Part shown: positions 8,601 through 18,945 of the stretch, in pieces
How the letters are laid out: each line of letters begins with the position of its first letter
Position numbering within the stretch: the stretch's first letter is position 1
Source of the DNA: Variovorax saccharolyticus
GTDB lineage: Bacteria > Pseudomonadota > Gammaproteobacteria > Burkholderiales > Burkholderiaceae_C
DNA length: 64,000 nucleotides
Reading direction: 5' to 3'
NCBI RefSeq assembly: GCF_030316765.1
Contig: NZ_JASZYT010000003.1
Coordinates: 558,001 to 622,000 of the forward strand
Notes under the pieces: generated by a model
Told to the model about the DNA's origin: nothing
Seen by the model: the letters and a program-made list of their open reading frames with translations, nothing else
The model's database searches: none
Program-made: the position numbers and the translations under genes

Positions 8601-11354
8601 ATGACACGACAACCGTTGCCTGCGGCCCGCCTTTCGGCCACCCCCTCGAGTTCGACGATCCCTGGCCGCAGTCAGCTCACGCTGGTCAGTGCGGCGGTGG
8701 TCCTGGCTCTGGGCGGATTCGCCGCCGACGCCAACGCGCTCGCGCTCGGACGTCTCAACGTGCAGTCGGCGCTGGGCGAACCGCTGCGTGCCGAAATCGA
8801 GGTCACCGAGATCACGGCCGCCGAAGCCGACAGCCTGAAGGTGAACATCGCCTCGGCCGATGCCTTCCGGGCGGCCGGCGTTCCGTACAACGCGGCCCTG
8901 TCGGACGTCCGGGTCGGCGTCCAGAAGCGCCCTGACGGCCGCTATGTCGTGCGCCTCAGCAGCAACCGCCTGCTGAGCGAACCCTTCGTCGACCTGCTGC
9001 TCGAGGCCAACTGGGGGTCCGGGCGCATCGTTCGCGACTACACGGTCCTGCTCGATCCGCCGACCAGCCGCCAGGCCGCTGCCCCCATCGCTCCGACCGC
9101 ACCGCAGATCTCGGCGCCAGCCCCGCAGCGCGTCACGCCTGCCGTGGTGCAGGCGCCCCCGGCCCGGCGCGAGCGCCCGGTCGCGGCCGCACCCGCCGCC
9201 CCTGTTGCCCCCGTCGAGAGCACGGTGCGCACCGGCAACGGCGAACAGCAGGTCAAGGTCCAGCCGGGCGACACCGCAGGCAAGATCGCGGCCGCCTACA
9301 AGCCGGCCGAGGTCTCGCTCGACCAGATGCTCGTGGCCCTGCTGCGCGCCAATCCGAACGCCTTCATCGGCGGCAACGTGAACCGGATCAAGGCCGGTGC
9401 CGTGCTCGAAGTGCCCGGCGCGCCCCAGGCCGAGGCCGTTCCTGCAGCCGAAGCCCGCCGCACCGTGACCGCGCAGAGCCAGGACTTCGGCGAGTACCGC
9501 CGCCGCCTGGCAGACAACGCACCGACCACGCGGGTGGCCGATGCCGATCGCCAGACCTCCGGCAAGCTGCAGGCGAACGTCGAAGACCGCAACGCGGCCA
9601 ACGCCTCCAGCGACAAGCTCAAGATCTCCCAGGGCATCGCCCCGGGGCGCCCGACCGAAGAGCAGATCGCCCAGGCGCGCCAGGCACAGGCCAGCAATGC
9701 GCGGGTCGCCGAGCTGTCCAAGAACATCTCGGAACTGAACAAGCTCCAGGCCGCCAGCGGCGCGGCGCCGACGGCGGCCGGTCCGGCCCCGGCGGCCGTC
9801 GCGGCTGCGCCAGCGGCTGCCGCCAGCCCTGCCCCGGCTGCCACCGCTGCGGCGGCTCCGGCGCCTGCGGCTGCAGCCCCGGCGGCAGCTGCCGCTCCAG
9901 CAGCTCCCGCAACGCCTGCGGCCTCGACGCCTCCTGCCGCGGTCGCGACCACGGCCGCTCCCGCCACGCCGGCAGTTGCTGCCGCCGACACCGCCGCCGC
10001 AGCGACCACGCCCGCCGCAGCCGCCTCCGCCCCGGCCGCCGCGCCCGCCGTGACCCCGCCTGCAGCGGCTGCCAAGCCCGTCGCCAAGGCGCCGCCCCCG
10101 CCGCCGCCCCAGCAGAGCTTCTTCTCCGAGCTGCTCGACAACCCGCTGATGGCCGGTGCAGCCGCGCTGATCGCCCTGCTCATCGGATTCCTGCTCTACC
10201 GCGTGCTCGGCCGCAAGCGCCGCGACGCCGGCGACAGCGTGTTCATCGAAAGCCGGATTCCCAAGGACTCCTTCTTCGGCGCCAGCGGCGGCGAGTCGGT
10301 GGACACCAAGAATCGCGGCAATTCCGTGGTGTCCTCGCTGTCCTATTCGCCCAGCCAGCTGGACGCCGGCGACGTCGATCCGGTGGCCGAGGCCGATGTC
10401 TACCTGGCCTACGGCCGCGACCTCCAGGCCGAGGAGATCCTGCGCGAGGCGCTGCGCGTCAATCCGGAACGCACCGCGATCCACCTCAAGCTGCTCGAGA
10501 TCCATGCCAAGCGCCGCGATCTGCGCGCCTACGAGGCCCTCGCAGCCGACGTCCACAAGCTGACCGGCGGCACCGGCAGCGACTGGAACCGCGTGGTCGA
10601 ACTCGGCAAGGATCTCGATCCGGGCAATCCGCTCTACGAAACCGGCAGCCGCGGCGGCGTGTCCGCTGCCGAGGCCGCCGCCTTCGCCGGTACCCTCGCC
10701 GCGGCGAGCGCCCCTGCACCCCTCGCCCCGTCGCCGGCACCGGTCGTCGCCGAAGCCCCGCCGCCGGCCTTCGTGCCTTCGGTGGCGCCCCTGGATTTCG
10801 ACCTCGACCTGAACGCACCGCCGGCCGTGACCGCGCCGGCACCCGTCACGGCCAGCCTGCCGCCGGCACCGGCACCGGTGCCAAAACCCTTCCAGACGAC
10901 CGTCGATGAACTGCCGAGCACGGTCACCGCACCGCTCAACGGCCACGCCCGGCCGGCCAGCCAAGCCCCGAGCCGCCTCGACCTCGAGAACGACTTCGAC
11001 ACCGCCCCCGGCGCCCTCGAGCCGCTCGCGCGTTCCGAGTCGCAACCCGACGAGGAGCGCACCCAGCCCGCGCCGCTGCGCGCCGGCCTGCCCGCCGACT
11101 CCGGCTTCATCGAATTCGACATGAGCTCGCTGGCCGGCCTGTCGAACCGCACCCCGCCCGACACCGAGCGCGGCCGCCTCGAGGCGATCGACGACAGCAG
11201 CGAAAGCCCGCACGCGATCAAGCTGTCGCTGGCACGCGAACTGAAGGCGCTCGGCGACGTCGAGGGCGCCCGTTCGCTGGTCGAGGAAGTGGCCGCGGAA
11301 AGCGCCGGCGACATCAAGGCCGAAGCCAAGCAACTGCTCGGCCAGCTGCGCTGA
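8601..11354 (+). CDS. fimV: FimV-like peptidoglycan-binding hub protein
   Basis: About 917 aa. FimV proteins organise type IV pilus/polar assembly and c-di-GMP or cAMP signalling at the pole. Order of features: signal segment about residues 25-46 (LTLVSAAVVLALGGFAADAN); conserved FimV N-domain LGRLNVQSALGEPLRAEIEV; LysM-like region (QVKVQPGDTAGKIAAAY); a long Ala/Pro-rich linker; one membrane helix (PLMAGAAALIALLIGFLLY); and a C-terminal acidic part with a TPR-like segment and the family's final helical domain (AIKLSLARELKALGDVEGAR). ATG 8601 is preferred over an upstream TTG at 8577. The asd-fimV-truA order matches Pseudomonas and Burkholderiales. Confidence 0.9.
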   Translation: MTRQPLPAARLSATPSSSTIPGRSQLTLVSAAVVLALGGFAADANALALGRLNVQSALGEPLRAEIEVTEITAAEADSLKVNIASADAFRAAGVPYNAALSDVRVGVQKRPDGRYVVRLSSNRLLSEPFVDLLLEANWGSGRIVRDYTVLLDPPTSRQAAAPIAPTAPQISAPAPQRVTPAVVQAPPARRERPVAAAPAAPVAPVESTVRTGNGEQQVKVQPGDTAGKIAAAYKPAEVSLDQMLVALLRANPNAFIGGNVNRIKAGAVLEVPGAPQAEAVPAAEARRTVTAQSQDFGEYRRRLADNAPTTRVADADRQTSGKLQANVEDRNAANASSDKLKISQGIAPGRPTEEQIAQARQAQASNARVAELSKNISELNKLQAASGAAPTAAGPAPAAVAAAPAAAASPAPAATAAAAPAPAAAAPAAAAAPAAPATPAASTPPAAVATTAAPATPAVAAADTAAAATTPAAAASAPAAAPAVTPPAAAAKPVAKAPPPPPPQQSFFSELLDNPLMAGAAALIALLIGFLLYRVLGRKRRDAGDSVFIESRIPKDSFFGASGGESVDTKNRGNSVVSSLSYSPSQLDAGDVDPVAEADVYLAYGRDLQAEEILREALRVNPERTAIHLKLLEIHAKRRDLRAYEALAADVHKLTGGTGSDWNRVVELGKDLDPGNPLYETGSRGGVSAAEAAAFAGTLAAASAPAPLAPSPAPVVAEAPPPAFVPSVAPLDFDLDLNAPPAVTAPAPVTASLPPAPAPVPKPFQTTVDELPSTVTAPLNGHARPASQAPSRLDLENDFDTAPGALEPLARSESQPDEERTQPAPLRAGLPADSGFIEFDMSSLAGLSNRTPPDTERGRLEAIDDSSESPHAIKLSLARELKALGDVEGARSLVEEVAAESAGDIKAEAKQLLGQLR

Positions 11355-11380
11355 GCGGCCATGCGGCCGCCGATTCCGCT

Positions 11381-12193
11381 GTGAGGCTGGCCCTCGGCAT
11401 CCGCTACAACGGCCAGGCCTACCAGGGCTGGCAAAGCCAGCTCTCGGGCCTCACGGTTCAAGACAAGCTCGAGGCGGCGCTGAGCCAGTTCGCCGCGCAG
11501 CCGATCTCGACCTTGTGCGCCGGCCGGACCGACACCGGCGTCCACGGCCTGATGCAGGTGGTGCACTTCGACACTTCGGTCGAGCGCCTGCCGATCTCCT
11601 GGGTCCGCGGCACCAATCGCTTCCTGCCCCCCGACATCGCAGTGCAGTGGGCGCAGCCCGTGCCCGACCAGTTCCATTGCCGCGCCAGCGCCCTCACCCG
11701 CCGCTACCTCTACGTGCTGTCGCAGTCGCCGGTGCGCCCCAGCCTCGATGCGGGGCGCGTCGGCTGGTCGATGCATGCGCTCGACGGCGATGCGATGCGC
11801 AGCGCCGCCGCCGTGCTGGTGGGACAGCACGATTTCAGCTCCTTCCGCGCCTCGGCCTGCCAGGCCCGCTCGCCGGTCAAGGACCTGCGCCGCATCGAGA
11901 TCACGCGCCACGGCGAGGGCGAGCGCTGCCGCTGGCATTTCGAGTTCGAGGCCGATGCCTTCCTGCACCACATGATCCGCAACATCATGGGCTGCCTGGT
12001 GCGCATCGGCCACGGCGACGCGGCGCCCGAATGGATGGCCGAGGTGCTGGCGGCGCGCAGCCGGGTGGTGGCGGCGCCGACCTTCTCGCCGGCCGGGCTC
12101 TACTTCCTGGGGCCGCTGTACGACGCCGGCTGGGGCTTGCCGCCGGAGGCGACGCTGCAGGCCGCGCGCGCTGCGTATGATGGCCCGCCATGA
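11381..12193 (+). CDS. truA: tRNA pseudouridine(38-40) synthase
   Basis: 270 aa. Converts uridines 38-40 of the anticodon stem-loop to pseudouridine. The catalytic Asp51 lies in CAGRTDTGVHG. The N-terminal LGIRYNGQAYQGWQSQ and the later FLHHMIRNIMG are family signatures. GTG start; an upstream ATG at 11361 opens only a 7-codon frame ending on this GTG, so it is not the TruA start. It overlaps trpF by 4 bp (ATGA), implying translational coupling of a tRNA-modification gene to tryptophan genes, as in pseudomonads. Confidence 0.96.
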   Translation: MRLALGIRYNGQAYQGWQSQLSGLTVQDKLEAALSQFAAQPISTLCAGRTDTGVHGLMQVVHFDTSVERLPISWVRGTNRFLPPDIAVQWAQPVPDQFHCRASALTRRYLYVLSQSPVRPSLDAGRVGWSMHALDGDAMRSAAAVLVGQHDFSSFRASACQARSPVKDLRRIEITRHGEGERCRWHFEFEADAFLHHMIRNIMGCLVRIGHGDAAPEWMAEVLAARSRVVAAPTFSPAGLYFLGPLYDAGWGLPPEATLQAARAAYDGPP

Positions 12194-12876
12194 CAGTTCC
12201 GCTCCCGCACGCGCGCACCCGCATCAAGATCTGCGGCCTGACGCGCGAGACCGACGTTGATGCCGCGGTCGAAGCCGGCGCCGACGCGATCGGCTTCGTG
12301 CTCTATCCCGCCAGCCCGCGCGCGGTGACGGCCGAGCGCGCCGCCGAACTGGCCGGCCGGCTGCCGCCCTTCGTGACGCCGGTGCTGCTGTTCGTCAACG
12401 AAGGCGTGCCGGCCACCCTCGCTGCGCTGGCGGAAGTGAGCGGCGCCATGGCCCAGTTCCACGGCGACGAGACCCCCGAACAGTGCTGGGAGGCCAGTGG
12501 GCGCGGTGCCCATCGCTTCATGCGCGCGGCCCGCATTCCGCTCGGCGCCGCCGGAGCGGCCTTCGACCTCGTAAAATACGCGTCCGATTACTCCCGCGCC
12601 CACGCCATCCTGCTCGACGCCCATGTCGAGGCCTATGGCGGCGGCGGCAAGGCATTCGATTGGTCACTTCTTCCACCCGCCGTCGACGCTCACCTCGTCT
12701 TGAGTGGTGGGCTCGCACCTGCAAACGTGGGCGATGGCATTCGCCAGCTGCGGACACGCTGCAAATCGCTGTCCGTTGACGTGAGTTCGGGCGTCGAGGC
12801 CGCCAAGGGCCTGAAAGACGCCGCCAAGATTCACGCATTCGTGGCCGCCGTGCGTGCGGCCGATGCCCTTTCCTGA
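12190..12876 (+). CDS. trpF: Phosphoribosylanthranilate isomerase
   Basis: 228 aa TIM barrel. Amadori rearrangement of phosphoribosylanthranilate to CdRP in tryptophan synthesis. Probable general acid/base residues are Cys15 (IKICGLTRE) and Asp143 (AILLDAHVEAYGG). The phosphate-binding end is LSGGLAPANVGD. It overlaps truA by ATGA and is separated from trpB by 48 bp. trpE, trpG, trpD and trpC are not in the window, consistent with the split trp arrangement of beta- and gammaproteobacteria. Confidence 0.97.
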   Translation: MTVPLPHARTRIKICGLTRETDVDAAVEAGADAIGFVLYPASPRAVTAERAAELAGRLPPFVTPVLLFVNEGVPATLAALAEVSGAMAQFHGDETPEQCWEASGRGAHRFMRAARIPLGAAGAAFDLVKYASDYSRAHAILLDAHVEAYGGGGKAFDWSLLPPAVDAHLVLSGGLAPANVGDGIRQLRTRCKSLSVDVSSGVEAAKGLKDAAKIHAFVAAVRAADALS

Positions 12877-12924
12877 CTGGCGCCCCGCTTCGATCCGCGG
12901 GCGCCGGCCCAACGAAGCGAGACC

Positions 12925-14198
<1,274 letters not shown>

Positions 14199-14202
<4 letters not shown>

Positions 14203-15044
14203 GCCGCATCGCCGCCACCTTCGACGCCCTGCACAAACAGGGCCGCAAGGCATTGATTCCCTATGTGACGGCCGGCTTCCCCTACGCCGACATCACGCCC
14301 GCCCTGATGCACGGCATGGTCGCCGCCGGTGCCGACGTGATCGAGCTCGGTGTGCCGTTTTCCGACCCGATGGCCGACGGCCCGGTGATCCAGCAGGCCG
14401 GCGAGGCCGCGCTGGCGCTGGGCGTCGGCATGAAGCAGGTGCTGGCCATGGTGGCCACCTTCCGCGAGCAGGACCAGGCCACGCCGGTGGTGCTGATGGG
14501 CTACGCCAACCCGGTCGAGCGCTATGACGGCGTGCACGGCAAGGGTGCCTTCATCCGCGACGCTGCGGCCGCCGGCGTCGACGGCCTGCTGGTGGTCGAC
14601 TATCCGCCCGAGGAATGCGAGGACTTCGCCGCCGCCCTGCAGGCGCACGGCATCGACCTGATCTTCCTGCTGGCGCCGACCAGCACCGACGAGCGCATGG
14701 CCCAGGTCGGACGCATCGCCACCGGCTACGTCTACTACGTCTCGCTGAAGGGCGTGACCGGTGCCGGCCACCTCGACACCGACGCGGTCGGCCGCATGAT
14801 CCCGCGCATCCGGCAGCATGTGGGCGTGCCGGTCGGCGTCGGCTTCGGCATCCGCGATGCCCGCACCGCGCAGGCGGTCGGCGCCGCCGCGGACGCGGTC
14901 GTGATCGGCACCCGCATCATCCAGCTGATCGACGGCCAGCCGCGCGACGCCGTGGTCCCGCTGGTGGGCGAATTCCTGGCTGGAATCCGCGTGGCGCTCG
15001 ACGCACTGCCGTCGGCGACGCCCCGAAACGCGGCTGGCGGATAA
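14199..15044 (+). CDS. trpA: Tryptophan synthase alpha chain
   Basis: 281 aa TIM barrel that cleaves indole-3-glycerol phosphate to indole and glyceraldehyde 3-phosphate, passing indole to TrpB. The catalytic pair Glu49 and Asp60 falls in [19 protein letters not shown], at the same numbers as the Salmonella enzyme. The phosphate site GVGFGIRD is present. ATGA overlap with trpB; 21 bp to accD. Confidence 0.98.
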
Positions 15045-15065
15045 TGCAGCCCCAAAAGGAGCACC

Positions 15066-15938
15066 ATGAGCTGGCTTGAAAAACTGCTTCCCCCCAAGAT
15101 CACGCCGTCCGACCCGAGCGAGCGGCGCCAGATGCCCGAGGGCCTCTGGATCAAGTGCCCGAGCTGCGAAACCGTGCTCTACAAGACCGATCTCGAGCAC
15201 AACCAGAACGTCTGCCCGAGCTGCGGCCACCACCATCGCATCGGCGCCCGGGCGCGGCTCGACGCCTTCCTCGATCCCGAAGGCCGCTACGAGATCGGCC
15301 AGGAAGTGCTGCCGGTCGACGCCCTGAAGTTCAAGGACAGCCGCAAGTACCCCGAGCGGCTCAAGGAAGCCCTCGAGAACACCGGCGAGACCGACGCCCT
15401 GGTCGTGATCGGCGGCTCGGTGCACAGCATCAACCTGGTGGTCGCCTGCTTCGAATTCGACTTCATGGGCGGCAGCATGGGCAGCGTGGTCGGCGAGCGC
15501 TTCGTGCGCGGCGTCGAGACCGCCATCGAGCAGAAGGTGCCCTTCGTCTGCTTCACCGCCACCGGTGGCGCGCGGATGCAGGAAGGCCTGCTGTCGCTGA
15601 TGCAGATGGCCAAGACCAATGCGGCACTTACCCGACTGGCCAAGAAGGGCCTGCCCTACATCAGCGTGCTGACCGACCCCACGATGGGTGGTGTGAGCGC
15701 CGGCTTCGCCTTCGTCGGCGACGTCGTGATCGCCGAGCCCAAGGCGCTGATCGGTTTCGCCGGCCCGCGCGTGATCGAGTCGACCGTCCGCGTGACCCTG
15801 CCCGAAGGCTTCCAGCGCGCCGAGTTCCTGCAGTCCAAGGGCGCGATCGACTTCATCTGCGACCGCCGCGAACTGCGCAAGACCGTGGCCAGCACCCTGG
15901 CCATGCTGTTGCGCCAGCCCGCCGACGCGGTGGATTAG
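15066..15938 (+). CDS. accD: Acetyl-CoA carboxylase carboxyltransferase, beta subunit
   Basis: 290 aa. With AccA transfers carboxyl from biotin to acetyl-CoA, giving malonyl-CoA for fatty acid synthesis. The N-terminal C4 zinc ribbon has Cys31, Cys34, Cys50 and Cys53 (CPSCETVLY ... NVCPSCGHH). The crotonase-like domain shows [18 protein letters not shown] and the oxyanion segment [10 protein letters not shown]. Strong Shine-Dalgarno AAAAGGAG before the ATG. In pseudomonads folC follows accD; here the next gene is inverted yggT, with a 125-bp structured repeat between them. Confidence 0.98.
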   Translation: MSWLEKLLPPKITPSDPSERRQMPEGLWIKCPSCETVLYKTDLEHNQNVCPSCGHHHRIGARARLDAFLDPEGRYEIGQEVLPVDALKFKDSRKYPERLKEALENTGETDALVVIGGSVHSINLVVACFEFDFMGGSMGSVVGERFVRGVETAIEQKVPFVCFTATGGARMQEGLLSLMQMAKTNAALTRLAKKGLPYISVLTDPTMGGVSAGFAFVGDVVIAEPKALIGFAGPRVIESTVRVTLPEGFQRAEFLQSKGAIDFICDRRELRKTVASTLAMLLRQPADAVD

Positions 15939-16062
15939 GCTCGCCCCCCAGGTTGCCCGGCACTTCGTGTCCGGGCGCCCACCCCCCTACCGGGGGGCAA
16001 CACCAGCGGCCTGGCAGAGCCAGTTCCGCGGTGTTTCACGAATGGGCCTGGCTGCGCCGGCC
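15938..16062 (+). repeat. Multi-hairpin dispersed repeat, copy A (accD-yggT convergent gap)
   Basis: Begins at the accD stop. Nearly identical to the reverse complement of 59272-59397. Hairpins: GCCCGG-CAC-TTC-GTG-T-CCGGGC; CCCCCC-TACC-GGGGGG; CTGGC-AGA-GCCAG; and GGCC-T-GGC-TGC-GCCGGCC. Both flanking genes point into it, so it may serve as a two-way terminator or mRNA 3' end structure. Confidence 0.9.
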
Positions 16063-16069
16063 GCCAGCA

Positions 16070-16627
16070 TCAGCCGAGGGTGAAAGCTGTCTGCATCAGG
16101 TTGCCGAGGACGATGGCGACCACCTGCAGGAGCACGATCGCGGCCAGTACCGACAGGTCGACGCCGCCGACCAGCGGAATGAAGCGACGCAGCGGGCGCA
16201 CCAGCGGTTCGGCCAGGCGTGCGATCAAATCGTGCAGCATCGACGACGCATTCGGCACCCACGACAGCACGGCGTGCACGATCAGCAGCGCGGTCAGGCC
16301 CGACACCGCGAGTTGCAGCAGTCCGACCAGCGACACCAGCGGCAACGCGGCCCAGCGCACGGCCCCGCCGACCAGCAGCCACAGCAACAGGAACTTGGCC
16401 AGCACCAGCAGCCATGCGGCCACCGCGCTGGCCAGGTCCCAGCGCTTCACCGACGGGATCACGCGGCGCAGCGGCAGCACGATCCAGTCGCTGACCGCGA
16501 ACACGAAGCGCCCCAGCGGATTGCCGAAAGGCACCCGGTGGTATTGCATGTAGAGACGCAGCAGGCAAGCGCCGCCCAGGAGGCCGACGATCACGTCGAG
16601 CAGGAACGAGGGGATCTGATAGAACAT
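16070..16627 (-). CDS. YggT-family integral membrane protein
   Basis: 185 aa with two YggT domains, each a hydrophobic pair around the motif seen as FVFAVSDWIVLPLRRVIPS and LIARLAEPLVRPLRRFIP. Four or so membrane helices are visible. The molecular role is not established; homologues are linked to osmotic or envelope homeostasis and, in other phyla, to division-site or thylakoid biogenesis. The start MFYQIPSFLLDV at 16627 is preferred; an upstream in-frame extension has low-complexity basic sequence and overlaps the divergent gene. Divergent from the LON-domain gene with a 49-bp shared promoter gap. Confidence 0.88.
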   Translation of the reverse strand: MFYQIPSFLLDVIVGLLGGACLLRLYMQYHRVPFGNPLGRFVFAVSDWIVLPLRRVIPSVKRWDLASAVAAWLLVLAKFLLLWLLVGGAVRWAALPLVSLVGLLQLAVSGLTALLIVHAVLSWVPNASSMLHDLIARLAEPLVRPLRRFIPLVGGVDLSVLAAIVLLQVVAIVLGNLMQTAFTLG

Positions 16628-16676
16628 GGCGCTTGGTCGTGAAGGAATGCGATGATAGCCACGCAAAGGTTCATCG

Positions 16677-17324
16677 ATGACGACACAACCCCTTCTGCGC
16701 TCCCTTCCTTTGTTCCCGCTCGGCACGGTGCTGTTTCCGGACGGCCTGCTGCCACTTCGGATTTTCGAGGTCCGCTATCTCGACATGATCGGACGCTGCC
16801 ACAGGAACGGCGCGCCCTTCGGCGTCGTCAGCCTGACGCAAGGCTCCGAGGTCCGCCGCGCCGGCGCCGAGGCCGAGACCTTCGCCGAGGTCGGCACGCT
16901 GGCCGCGATCCGCGAGTTCGATGCACCGCAAGCCGGCCTGCTCCAGATCGAATGCGTGGGCACGCAGCGTTTCAGGCTGCGTTCGAGCGAACTGCAGAAG
17001 AACGGGCTCTGGACCGCCGAAGTCGAGCCGGTCGCCGACGACCTGCCGCTGGCGCTGCCCGATGACCTGAAGCACACCGGCGACGCGCTGCGGCGGCTGG
17101 TCGACACGCTCGAGGAGCGGCGCCGCATGGAAGGCGATGCCAGCGTGCGCCTGCCGATCGGCCAGCCGCACCGCTTCGAGGACTGCGGCTGGGTCGCCAA
17201 CCGCTGGTGCGAGCTGCTGCCGATGAAATCCGAGCTCAAGCAGCGCCTGATGGCCCTCGACAGCCCCCTGATGCGCCTCGAACTGGTCAGCGACCTCCTC
17301 GTGCGGGCCGGAATCACGAATTAG
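16677..17324 (+). CDS. Stand-alone LON substrate-binding (N-terminal) domain protein
   Basis: 215 aa. The whole protein corresponds to the N-terminal domain of Lon protease (LPLFPLGTVLFPDGLLPLRI, then FEVRYLDMI), with no AAA+ or Ser-Lys protease domain after it. Such proteins are widespread in proteobacteria but of unknown function; the domain normally binds substrates, so an adaptor or sequestering role is a guess. AAAGG lies 8 bases before the ATG. It precedes lysS by 58 bp, a gap containing a TAAAAT hexamer and a small GCGCG/CGCGC hairpin. Confidence 0.9.
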   Translation: MTTQPLLRSLPLFPLGTVLFPDGLLPLRIFEVRYLDMIGRCHRNGAPFGVVSLTQGSEVRRAGAEAETFAEVGTLAAIREFDAPQAGLLQIECVGTQRFRLRSSELQKNGLWTAEVEPVADDLPLALPDDLKHTGDALRRLVDTLEERRRMEGDASVRLPIGQPHRFEDCGWVANRWCELLPMKSELKQRLMALDSPLMRLELVSDLLVRAGITN

Positions 17325-17382
17325 CGCTGGCCGTTAAAATGGCGGGTTGCGCGCTTTTTGACGCGCCCTCACTCCAGCGCCC

Positions 17383-18945
17383 ATGTCCGACCACCTGACT
17401 CCTTCCGTTCCCGCGCCTGCCGCGGCCCCCGCACCGACGCCGGCCGTCGACGACAACCAGCTCATCGCCGAACGGCGCGAGAAGCTCAAGGCGCTGCGCG
17501 GCGCGCAGGCGGAAGGCAAGGGCGTGGCCTTTCCGAACGACTTCAAGCCCGGCCACCGCGCGGCGGCGCTTGTCGCCGCCCATGGCGAGACCGAGGCCGA
17601 ACTGCTGGAGGCGACGCCGATCGAGGTCAGCGTGGCCGGCCGCATGATGCTCAAGCGGGTGATGGGCAAGGCCAGCTTCGCCACCCTGCAGGACGCCACC
17701 GGCCGCATCCAGCTCTATGTCCAGCGCGACGCCATCGGCGAAGAGGCCTACGCCGATTTCAAGCGCTGGGACCTCGGCGACATCATCGGCGCCGTCGGCA
17801 CGCTCATGAAGACCAAGACCGGCGAGCTGTCGGTCAAGGTCACGCAGCTGCGCCTGCTGACCAAGAGCCTGCGGCCACTGCCCGACAAGTTCCACGGCAT
17901 GGCCGACCAGGAGCAGAAGTACCGCCAGCGCTATGTCGACCTGATCACCGACGGCGCCGCGCGCGAGCGCTTCGCGGCCCGCAGCAAGGCCGTCAGCGCG
18001 CTGCGCGAGTTCATGGTGGCCAACGACTTCCTCGAGGTCGAGACGCCGATGCTGCATCCGATCCCGGGGGGCGCCAACGCCAAGCCCTTCAAGACGCACC
18101 ACAACGCGCTCGACCAGGAGATGTTCCTGCGCATCGCACCCGAGCTGTACCTCAAGCGGCTGATCGTCGGCGGCTTCGAGCGCGTGTTCGAGATCAACCG
18201 CAGCTACCGCAACGAAGGCATCTCGGTCCGGCACAACCCGGAATTCACGATGATGGAGTTCTACGCGGCCTACTGGAACTACCGCGACCTGATGGACTTC
18301 ACCGAGACGCTGATCCGCACCATCGCCGACAAGGCGGTGGGCAGCCAGCAGCTCGAGTACCAAGGCAAGCCGGTCGACCTCGCCCAGCCCTTCGAGCGGC
18401 TGACGATCCGCGAGGCGATCCTGAAGCACACCGACGCCGGCGCCAACGTCGACGACGCCGCCTGGCTGGTCAATGCCCTGCGCAAGCTCGGCCTCAGCGA
18501 AGAAAAGGACAAGCTCTCGCAGCGCAGCCTGGCGAGCCTGCAGGTCATGTACTTCGAGGAAACCGTCGAAGAAAAGCTCTGGCAGCCGACCTTCATCATG
18601 GAGCACCCGACCGAGATCTCGCCGCTGGCGCGCGCCAACGACGAGCGCCCCGAGGTCACCGAACGCTTCGAGCTCTATATCACGGGCCGGGAATTCGGCA
18701 ACGGCTTCAGCGAGCTCAACGACGCCGAGGACCAGGCCGCGCGCTTCAACGCCCAGGTCGCGGCCAAAGACAGCGGCGACGACGAAGCCATGTTCTACGA
18801 CCACGACTTCGTTCGCGCGCTCGAATACGGCATGCCGCCCACCGGCGGCTGCGGCATCGGCATCGACCGCCTGATGATGCTCCTGACCGACTCGCCGAGC
18901 ATCCGCGACGTGATCCTGTTCCCGGCCCTGCGCCGCGAATCTTGA
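17383..18945 (+). CDS. lysS: Lysyl-tRNA synthetase, class II
   Basis: 520 aa. Charges tRNA-Lys. An N-terminal OB-fold anticodon-binding domain (about residues 70-170, [20 protein letters not shown]) is followed by the class II catalytic core: motif 2 [17 protein letters not shown] and motif 3 [15 protein letters not shown]. The first 25 residues are a Pro/Ala-rich extension ([17 protein letters not shown]), more variable in the family. Its TGA overlaps a TTG start of the next gene, an Hsp70-like ATPase. Confidence 0.98.
   Translation: MSDHLTPSVPAPAAAPAPTPAVDDNQLIAERREKLKALRGAQAEGKGVAFPNDFKPGHRAAALVAAHGETEAELLEATPIEVSVAGRMMLKRVMGKASFATLQDATGRIQLYVQRDAIGEEAYADFKRWDLGDIIGAVGTLMKTKTGELSVKVTQLRLLTKSLRPLPDKFHGMADQEQKYRQRYVDLITDGAARERFAARSKAVSALREFMVANDFLEVETPMLHPIPGGANAKPFKTHHNALDQEMFLRIAPELYLKRLIVGGFERVFEINRSYRNEGISVRHNPEFTMMEFYAAYWNYRDLMDFTETLIRTIADKAVGSQQLEYQGKPVDLAQPFERLTIREAILKHTDAGANVDDAAWLVNALRKLGLSEEKDKLSQRSLASLQVMYFEETVEEKLWQPTFIMEHPTEISPLARANDERPEVTERFELYITGREFGNGFSELNDAEDQAARFNAQVAAKDSGDDEAMFYDHDFVRALEYGMPPTGGCGIGIDRLMMLLTDSPSIRDVILFPALRRES

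Noticed and set aside
7275..11333. Very long open frame on the - strand opposite asd and fimV
   Set aside because: It is the complement of two well-recognised genes, has low-complexity Arg/Gly-rich sequence from GC-rich codon overprinting, and matches no family.
11361..11384. Seven-codon frame overlapping the truA GTG start, possible leader peptide
   Set aside because: No ribosome-binding site and no regulatory codons; the overlap is likely chance in the fimV-truA gap.
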